From: DASUAS01 sp035763625
Lineage (GTDB): Bacteria; Actinomycetota; Acidimicrobiia; IMCC26256; DASPTH01
Direction of reading: 5' to 3'
DNA length: 10,252 nt
NCBI GenBank assembly: GCA_035763625.1
Contig: DASUAS010000400.1
Span: 1 to 10,252 of the forward strand
Part shown: in pieces, positions 6,085 through 10,252 of the stretch
How the letters are laid out: each line of letters begins with the position of its first letter
How positions within the stretch are numbered: position 1 is the first letter of the stretch
Notes under the pieces: model-generated
Databases searched by the model: none
Told to the model about the DNA's origin: nothing
The model's input: the letters and a program-made list of their open reading frames with translations, nothing else
Made by a program: the position numbers and the translations under genes

Positions 6085-6930
6085 ATGGACCTCATCTCGA
6101 AGCTGCGCGACGACGCGGCCAAGGCGCACGACGCGTCGCTCGACCCGGTCGTCGCCAACGCGTTCTCGCTCGACGGTCGCACCGCGGTCGTCACCGGCGC
6201 GGCGTCGGGCATCGGCCAGGCGGCCGCGGTGATCTACGCGATGGCGGGGGCCCGGGTCGTGCTCGCCGATCGGGATGCCGACGGTCTGGAAGCCACCGCC
6301 GCACAGATCGACGACGCGCTCGTCGTCCCCACCGACGTGAGCGACCGCGCCGCGGTCGACGACCTCGCGCGCGCCGCGCTCAAGGCGTCGGGACGTGTCG
6401 ACGTGTGGGCCAACGTCGCCGGCATCATCCGCAATGCGCTGATCGTCGACACCACCGAGGACGACCTCGCCGCAGTCCTCGCGGTCAACCTCGAGGGCGT
6501 GTTCTGGGGCACCGCGGCGGCCGGGAAGGTGATGAGCGCGGCGGGTCGCGGGTCGATCGTCAACGTGGCGTCGGCCGGCGGCGAGGTGCCGGCGCCGACG
6601 CTCGCGGTGTACGGCATGACCAAGGCCGCGGTCATCCAGCTCACCCGCACGGCCGCGGCCGAGCTCGGTCCCGCCGGCGTGCGCGCCAACGCGGTCGCGC
6701 CCGGCTTCACGGACACGCCGATGACCCAGCGGGTGTTCACCGCCCCCGACGGCACCGTGGACGAGGACCTCCGGGCGCAGGTCCACGCCGATCGAGGGGG
6801 CGCGGCGCCGCTCGGGATCGTCGGCGAACCGGCCGACATCGCCTGGGCGATGCTCTACCTCGCGGCCGACGCGTCGCGCTTCATGACCGGACAGGTGGTC
6901 CGCCCCAACGGCGGCGTGCACATGCCGTGA
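6085..6930 (+). CDS. Short-chain dehydrogenase/reductase (classical SDR)
   Basis: A 281-residue protein. The nucleotide-binding motif TGAASGIG is at 37-44, preceded by an N-terminal extension of about 30 residues beyond the usual SDR start. D62 at the end of the second beta strand (VVLADRD) suggests NAD(H) rather than NADP(H). The NNAG motif is present as N-V-A-G (110-113). The catalytic set is N135, S163, Y176 and K180 (S...YGMTK), and PGFTDTPM (206-213) follows. The end, MTGQVVRPNGGVHMP, is typical of the family. It would oxidise or reduce an alcohol/ketone in the cytoplasm. ATG 6085 lies 17 nt after the LLM stop without a clear Shine-Dalgarno sequence, suggesting coupling and one mRNA. It may process the product, or supply the substrate, of the flavin monooxygenase. 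Confidence 0.92.
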   Translation: MDLISKLRDDAAKAHDASLDPVVANAFSLDGRTAVVTGAASGIGQAAAVIYAMAGARVVLADRDADGLEATAAQIDDALVVPTDVSDRAAVDDLARAALKASGRVDVWANVAGIIRNALIVDTTEDDLAAVLAVNLEGVFWGTAAAGKVMSAAGRGSIVNVASAGGEVPAPTLAVYGMTKAAVIQLTRTAAAELGPAGVRANAVAPGFTDTPMTQRVFTAPDGTVDEDLRAQVHADRGGAAPLGIVGEPADIAWAMLYLAADASRFMTGQVVRPNGGVHMP

Positions 6931-6943
6931 GGCCGCCTTCCCC

Positions 6944-6966
6944 CGTCGCTCGCCTCCGCTCGCTCC
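6944..6966. repeat. Short intergenic repeat, copy B
   Basis: Near-identical to 3951-3973; both copies lie in gaps between convergent genes and contain CTCCGCTCGCTC. It runs directly into the hairpin at 6965-6985. Confidence 0.45.
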
Positions 6967-6985
6967 GTCCCGGGCGGCGGGACGG
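6965..6985. terminator. Hairpin between convergent genes, possible bidirectional terminator
   Basis: CCGTCCCG, a 5-nt loop and CGGGACGG form a perfect 8-bp GC stem, 34 nt after the SDR stop and 24 nt beyond the end of the amidohydrolase gene. The flanking GCTCC/GGAGC can extend it with a bulge. No U-tract follows on either strand, so termination is inferred from placement and stem strength. Confidence 0.5.
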
Positions 6986-7009
6986 GCGGAGCCCGCTCCC
7001 GCCGCGGGT

Positions 7010-8275
7010 TCAGAGGGTGCCGATGCCGGCGGCCTCGTTGCGCGTGCGCCACTCCTCACGCGACATGCGGGTGGTGTCGACGTCGGTCGCCAGCGCCCGC
7101 AGCGCGCCCACCGTCGCCTGCTCCTTCGGCGTGTGCTCGAAGGGGTCCCAGCCGAAGAAGCGGCACGAGTTCTCCCACGTGATCGCGTGGATCTCGTCGT
7201 CGCTGACCCCGGCGTCCTGGAATTCCTTCCAGGCGAACTCGGGCGACTCGGGCCACGTCGTGTCGGTGTGGGGGTAGTCGCACTCCCAGGCGATGATGTC
7301 GGTGCCGATCCGGTGGCGCAGCTCGAGGCCCGACGGGTCGGTGATGTAGCAGGCGAGGATGTGGTCGCGGAAGACGTCGGACGGCTTCCTGCCGCCGAAG
7401 TCGTTGTGCAACCAGGCCTGGTTCTCGAAGTGCCGGTCGGCGCGGTCGAGGTAGAAGGGGATCCACCCGATGCCGCCCTCCGACAGGGCGACCTTGAGGT
7501 CGGGGAACTTGCGCAGCGTCGGGCCGAAGAGCAGGTCCTGCGCGACCAGCACCGAGATCTGGGCGGTGAGCACGATCAGGTGGTCGATCGGCGCCTCGGG
7601 CGCCTTCTGGATGAGGTCGAAGCCGGCGCCGATGTGCAGCGACAGGACCACGTTCTCGTCCGACATCGCCTGCAGCATCGGGTCCCAGTGCCCCGAGAGG
7701 AAGCTCGGGAACCCCTGCGCGTGGGGCGCCTCGAGGAAGCTGACCGATCGGCAGCCCTTCTTCGCGATGCGCTTGGTCTCCTTGACCGCGAGGTCGATGT
7801 CCCACATCGGGACGATGCCGAGCGGGATGAAGCGACCCGGGTACTCGGCGCACCACTCGTCGATCACCCAGTCGTTGTAGGCCTGCAGCATCACGAGCGA
7901 CAGCTCCTTGTCGCCCGCCTCCGTGAACGTCCGCGCGTTGAACCCGGCCATCGTCGGGAAGCACATCGACGCGAGCACGCCGTTGACGTCCATGTCGCGC
8001 ACGCGCTCGTGCACGTCCCAGCAGCCGGGGCGCAGCTCGCTGAACGAGCCGGGGTTGAAGCCCCACTCCTCGCGCGGCCACCCGACGGTGGCGGCCATGC
8101 CGAACGGGGTGGCCGTCTTCTCGCCCTGGAAGGTCCACTCGTCGATGCCCTGCTCGTTGCGGACGATCTTGGGGGCCTGGTCGAGCCACTTCGCCGGGAC
8201 GTGGTTCTTGTACATGTCGGGCGGCTCGACCATGTGGTCGTCGATGCTCACCAGGATCATGTCGTCCATCTGCAT
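7010..8275 (-). CDS. Amidohydrolase_2-family metal-dependent hydrolase/decarboxylase
   Basis: A 421-residue protein of the amidohydrolase-related TIM-barrel family (PF04909 type, which includes ACMSD-like decarboxylases and C-C hydrolases). The N-terminus VSIDDHMVEPPDMY has D12-x-H14 in place of HxH, as is common in actinobacterial members. H214 (SLHIGAG) and D333 (ECDYPHTD) are the other likely metal/catalytic residues. SEGGIGWIPFYLDRADRHFE (265-284) is another typical block. The start at ATG 8275 is chosen because GAAGGGA lies 8 nt upstream (8284-8290); the frame extends further but without a better RBS. It converges on the LLM-SDR operon and has its own upstream region with a 17-bp palindrome. 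A role in degrading the same compound class is plausible but inferred. It acts in the cytoplasm: no signal peptide is seen. Confidence 0.9.
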   Translation of the reverse strand: MQMDDMILVSIDDHMVEPPDMYKNHVPAKWLDQAPKIVRNEQGIDEWTFQGEKTATPFGMAATVGWPREEWGFNPGSFSELRPGCWDVHERVRDMDVNGVLASMCFPTMAGFNARTFTEAGDKELSLVMLQAYNDWVIDEWCAEYPGRFIPLGIVPMWDIDLAVKETKRIAKKGCRSVSFLEAPHAQGFPSFLSGHWDPMLQAMSDENVVLSLHIGAGFDLIQKAPEAPIDHLIVLTAQISVLVAQDLLFGPTLRKFPDLKVALSEGGIGWIPFYLDRADRHFENQAWLHNDFGGRKPSDVFRDHILACYITDPSGLELRHRIGTDIIAWECDYPHTDTTWPESPEFAWKEFQDAGVSDDEIHAITWENSCRFFGWDPFEHTPKEQATVGALRALATDVDTTRMSREEWRTRNEAAGIGTL

Positions 8276-8325
8276 GGCGGACGTCCCTTCAACGAGGTGG
8301 TCTCTCGGGCTGGCCTCTCGGCACG

Positions 8326-8342
8326 TTTGGGCGGAGCCCAAA
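8326..8342. promoter_or_regulatory. Perfect 7-3-7 palindrome upstream of the amidohydrolase gene
   Basis: TTTGGGC, GGA, GCCCAAA lies 50 nt upstream of ATG 8275. On the minus strand a TANNNT box, TAGAGT (8344-8349), sits immediately upstream, so the dyad would overlap the transcription start as a repressor operator does. It could also be an RNA hairpin, or a terminator for the genes arriving from the right, but no U-tract follows. The operator reading is inference. Confidence 0.45.
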
Positions 8343-8360
8343 AACTCTAGTCCGGGACCT

Positions 8361-8377
8361 CGCTCGCCCGAGCGGGC
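8361..8377 (-). terminator. GC hairpin just after the HesB-like gene, weak terminator candidate
   Basis: CGCTCG, 2 nt, CGAGCG (8361-8374) and the overlapping alternative GCCC-GAGC-GGGC (8366-8377) lie directly after the stop of the HesB-like gene. The stem is strong, but the loops are small and there is no U-tract. Confidence 0.3.
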
Positions 8378-8695
8378 TCAGGTCGCGGCCGGGCGGGCGC
8401 GCAGCACGAGGCGGGGCGGTCCGCCGCCGGGCCGGGCCTCGCCGTCCTCGGTGTCGAGGACGCGCTCACCGACGAGGTGGTCGACGCCGTCGGCGAGGAA
8501 GACCGTTGCGTCGCCTTCGCGCACGACGATGTCGGACGGCTGTGGACGCGGGACGAACTCGATGACGAGCGAGCGCGGCGTGCCGTTGTGCACCGCCGAC
8601 TTCGGGGCGATGCGCAGCCCGCCGCTGTCGGGAACTTCGCGGACGGCGCACTCGGTCGCGATCACCGAGGCCGCGTGCTGTGTGATCTCGATCAT
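8378..8695 (-). CDS. Small HesB/IscA-fold-like protein lacking Fe-S cysteines
   Basis: A 105-residue protein. Its start, MIEITQHAASVIATECAVREVPDSGGLRIAP (1-31), follows the pattern of the HesB/IscA (iron-sulfur biosynthesis) fold: an ITxxAA helix, then a GGLRI strand. The middle (SLVIEFVPRPQPSDIVVREGDATVFLADGVDHLVGERVLD) matches the fold's strand pattern with a D-x-V...-L-D core. The three conserved cysteines that bind iron or the cluster in IscA are absent; the only cysteine is C16. Cluster assembly or delivery is therefore unlikely, and the cellular role is unknown. The C-terminus is proline- and arginine-rich. ATG 8695 is preferred because it gives the family's N-terminus; its Shine-Dalgarno sequence is poor (GAGAGGA, 14 nt away). 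It follows the 64-residue gene by 43 nt on the same strand. The fold assignment is by eye. Confidence 0.6.
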   Translation of the reverse strand: MIEITQHAASVIATECAVREVPDSGGLRIAPKSAVHNGTPRSLVIEFVPRPQPSDIVVREGDATVFLADGVDHLVGERVLDTEDGEARPGGGPPRLVLRARPAAT

Positions 8696-8738
8696 GGTGA
8701 AGCTCAGGTCCTCTCGGTCGGAGTTGTCGATCAGTGCA

Positions 8739-8933
8739 TCAGTGGTGCGCGAGCACCTGGACGTCGCGCGCGTGCCCATCGATGTCGATGCCGCATGCGA
8801 GCGTCTCGACGACCGTCAGCTCGCGGTCGGCCGCGTCGGCGTCGTCGGGCCAGGTCTCGACGGTCAGCACCGCGTCGGGGACGCCGTCACCGTCGAGATC
8901 GAGGTAGGTGACTCCGGGAGTGGTGGCGTGCAT
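8739..8933 (-). CDS. 64-residue protein with a DxDxDG calcium-loop-like motif
   Basis: The family is not recognised beyond its motif. The sequence YLDLDGDGVPDAV (10-22) places D12, D14, D16 and D20 at positions 1, 3, 5 and 9 of a DxDxDG loop, as in EF-hand-like, dockerin or FG-GAP calcium loops. The rest is acidic, with one cysteine (C47) and a HARDVQVLAHH tail. There is no signal peptide, so it looks cytoplasmic, which is unusual for such repeat motifs. ATG 8933 has an excellent Shine-Dalgarno sequence, GGAGGAG (8941-8947), 7 nt upstream, located in a hairpin loop. The coding sequence ends 43 nt before the HesB-like gene, with which it is probably co-transcribed. It starts 89 nt after the lipoprotein gene. 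It could bind Ca2+ or another divalent metal, which is inference. Confidence 0.7.
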   Translation of the reverse strand: MHATTPGVTYLDLDGDGVPDAVLTVETWPDDADAADRELTVVETLACGIDIDGHARDVQVLAHH

Positions 8934-8955
8934 GGTGAACCTCCTCCGTTCACCA
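8933..8955 (-). promoter_or_regulatory. Hairpin with the Shine-Dalgarno sequence in its loop
   Basis: On the minus strand GGTGAAC (8948-8954), the loop GGAGGAG (8941-8947) and GTTCACC (8934-8940) form a perfect 7-bp stem with a 7-nt loop that is the RBS. The pairing extends by one U-A pair using the A of the AUG. As RNA it would present the RBS in a loop while burying the base just before, and the first base of, the start codon. As DNA it is a 7-7-7 dyad. Function is inferred. Confidence 0.55.
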
Positions 8956-9022
8956 CGATGATCCCCGGCGCGTGCGGCGATCGCGCGACGAACGTGTTGC
9001 GGTTCCTTGACGGTTCGGTGCG
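8956..9022. other. Intergenic gap between the lipoprotein and the 64-residue gene
   Basis: No TANNNT box, terminator stem or recognised site was found. A GGTTC direct repeat (about 9001-9016) is the only visible pattern. Whether the two downstream small genes have their own promoter is unresolved. Confidence 0.3.
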
Positions 9023-9610
9023 TCAGGGAGCCGCGAGCACGTAGTCGCCGCGGCCCACGGGCCGGTTCGTCAACGTGCCGTCGCCACGCGGGATCTCGGC
9101 CGGTTCGCCGTCGACCTCGAAGCGCACCCGGTCGACGCCGGGGATCGCGGTCGCCGTGTACACGAGCTGGGCCACGGCCAGTGCCCGCTCGCTCCCCGGC
9201 GGCTGGGCCGCGCTCGCGTGCGAGAGCGCGACGGTGGCGATCCCGTCGGCGACGCGGACGTCGTCGACGGCGACGTCGGGCGTGAGCAGGGTGCGGAGCC
9301 CCGCATCCGCCTCCGTGGGGGTCGGGCCCTGCAGCAGTCGCCGCAGCTGCGCACGGGGGGTGGGACGGCTCTGCGAGCCGCGGGTCGCGGCCTGGAGCCG
9401 GTCGCCGGCGACGAGGAAGATCGTGAACGAGTACGGCGCGTGGCTCGGCGTCGCGGGAGCTTCGGCCCGCTCGACCAGGCCGAAGGGCACGTCGGCCCGG
9501 TCGATCCGGTGAGGTGCCGACTGCGCGCCGACGCCGCACGCGCTGAGCCCGAGCGCGGCCGCGGCGGCGAGACAGGCGGGCGCGATCCACGCGCGCCGGC
9601 GGGCGCTCAC
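9023..9610 (-). CDS. GerMN-domain lipoprotein, LpqB-like N-terminal domain only
   Basis: A 195-residue protein. A basic N-terminus (SARRRAW), a hydrophobic stretch and the lipobox L-S-A-C with C25 make it a lipoprotein anchored on the outer face of the cytoplasmic membrane. Residues about 58-172 form a GerMN domain: YSFTIFLVAGDRL, LLQGPTPTEADAGLRTLLTP (92-111), VRVADGIATVALS, ALAVAQLVYTATAIPGVDRVRFEVDGEP. In actinobacteria LpqB carries this domain followed by a large beta-propeller and modulates the MtrA-MtrB two-component system; here the protein ends right after GerMN. GTG 9610 overlaps the kinase stop (GTGA, 9607-9610), so translation is coupled and a function with the kinase is likely. 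A tail RGDYVLAAP ends the protein. Confidence 0.85.
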   Translation of the reverse strand: MSARRRAWIAPACLAAAAALGLSACGVGAQSAPHRIDRADVPFGLVERAEAPATPSHAPYSFTIFLVAGDRLQAATRGSQSRPTPRAQLRRLLQGPTPTEADAGLRTLLTPDVAVDDVRVADGIATVALSHASAAQPPGSERALAVAQLVYTATAIPGVDRVRFEVDGEPAEIPRGDGTLTNRPVGRGDYVLAAP

Positions 9611-10252
9611 GCGTCCTCGACCGGGAGCTCGACGACGAACCGGGCGCCGGGGCCCGGGGGCGCGTCCTCGACCCAGACCCGGCCGCGCAGGAGCCGGACG
9701 TGCTCGGCGACGAGCGCGAGGCCGAGCCCGGACCCGGAGCTGTCGTCGCGACGTCCGGCGGCCGCACCGCGGAAGAAGCGGTCGAACACCTGCTCCCGCT
9801 CGGCGGGGGGCACACCACGGCCCGCGTCGTCGACGACGATCCGCGCGACGCCGTCGCGCCAGGTGACCCGCACCGCGCGCACGCCCTGCCCGTGCTGCTC
9901 GGCGTTCTCGACGAGGTTGGTGAGGATGCGATTCACCCGGCGCTTGTCGGCGAGCACCGGCGTCGCCGCCAGCCGGGGGTCGATCTCGATCACGTAGTCG
10001 CCTCGGCGCGTGAGCACGACCGAGTGCAGCACCAGCTCGCCCAGGTTCACCGGTTCGAGCTCGAGCGCGTCGACCGCGGCCTCCGCCCGCGCCAGCTCGA
10101 GCAACTCCGACACGAGGCGTTCGAAGCGGTGCACCTCGTCCCCGAGCAGCTCGACCGGCTCGCGCAGCCGTGGCGGCAGCTCTCCGGCGCGGTCCTCGAG
10201 CACCTCCGCCGACGCGCGCAGTGTCGTGAGCGGTGAACGCAGCTCGTGGCTG
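9607..10252 (-). CDS. Sensor histidine kinase, C-terminal part (5' end outside window), MtrB-like
   Basis: The frame is open to the window's right edge; 214 codons are seen. It begins inside the H-box: S-H-E-L-R-S-P-L-T-T-L, whose phospho-acceptor histidine codon is at 10246-10248. DHp helices follow (LLGDEVHRFERLVSELLELARAEA), then the ATPase domain: N-box NRILTNLVENAEQHG (107-121 of the visible part), G1 DDAGRGVP (141-148), F-box FDRFFRG (156-162), and G2 GSGLGLAL (173-180). All catalytic boxes are intact. Sensor, transmembrane and HAMP parts lie outside the window. The overlap with a GerMN lipoprotein and the DHp sequence resemble the MtrB-LpqB pair, so a cell-envelope stress role is plausible. 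The MtrB assignment is inference. A cognate response regulator is expected to the right. Confidence 0.93.
   Translation of the reverse strand, partial: SHELRSPLTTLRASAEVLEDRAGELPPRLREPVELLGDEVHRFERLVSELLELARAEAAVDALELEPVNLGELVLHSVVLTRRGDYVIEIDPRLAATPVLADKRRVNRILTNLVENAEQHGQGVRAVRVTWRDGVARIVVDDAGRGVPPAEREQVFDRFFRGAAAGRRDDSSGSGLGLALVAEHVRLLRGRVWVEDAPPGPGARFVVELPVEDA

Noticed and set aside
6931..7009. A possible attachment site or mobile-element boundary at the GC-rich gap with a repeat
   Set aside because: There is no integrase, tRNA, IS end or change in base composition on either side; a convergent-gene terminator explains it better.
8276..8341. Extension of the amidohydrolase to an upstream in-frame start at 8341
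   Set aside because: It would translate across the palindrome and the Shine-Dalgarno sequence, and the family N-terminus is expected at the MILVSIDDH stretch.
7133..8350. A 405-codon plus-strand frame opposite the amidohydrolase
   Set aside because: Low-complexity Arg/Val/Glu-rich translation without domains; the opposite strand encodes an unmistakable amidohydrolase with metal residues and an RBS.

Overview
This is a strongly GC-rich, gene-dense bacterial window with short intergenic gaps and several GTG starts. Promoters appear to sit 6 nt from start codons, which implies leaderless mRNAs. Together with an HAMP/MtrB-type kinase paired to a GerMN (LpqB-like) lipoprotein, long ArsR regulators and an AlkZ-like winged-helix protein, this points to an actinobacterium. 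An Acidimicrobiia-like lineage is possible, but that is inference. No RNA genes, IS elements, phage genes or CRISPR arrays were seen. Reading frames are intact, apart from two genes cut by the window edges.

Region 1 (1-3101): an MFS efflux-type transporter (minus strand, 3' end cut) diverges from a long ArsR-family regulator, which is followed 4 nt later by an AlkZ-like (HTH_42) protein carrying the QxQ motif. The 64-bp divergent gap holds a perfect 10-6-10 inverted repeat exactly midway between the two start codons. A TANNNT -10 box lies 6 nt before each start. This looks like one operator controlling efflux, its own regulator and a possible DNA-alkylation repair enzyme.

Region 2 (3173-8275): a catabolic-looking neighbourhood. 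It contains a crotonase-family protein lacking one of the two hydratase glutamates, a convergent IclR regulator, and, divergent from iclR, a likely operon of a 26-codon repeat-containing leader ORF, a luciferase-like flavin monooxygenase (LLM) and a short-chain dehydrogenase. A convergent amidohydrolase_2-family metalloenzyme closes it. The enzymes could act together on an organic substrate under IclR control; the substrate cannot be read from sequence.

Region 3 (8276-10252, minus strand): the C-terminal half of a sensor histidine kinase (the window edge falls just before the H-box histidine) overlaps by 4 nt a short GerMN-domain lipoprotein. These are followed by a 64-residue protein with a calcium-loop-like DxDxDG motif and a small HesB/IscA-fold-like protein without the Fe-S cysteines. 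The ribosome-binding site of the 64-residue gene lies in the loop of a perfect hairpin.

The most notable observations are the symmetric divergent operator, the MFS/ArsR/AlkZ-like module, the leader ORF coupled to the LLM gene, and the hairpin presenting a Shine-Dalgarno sequence.
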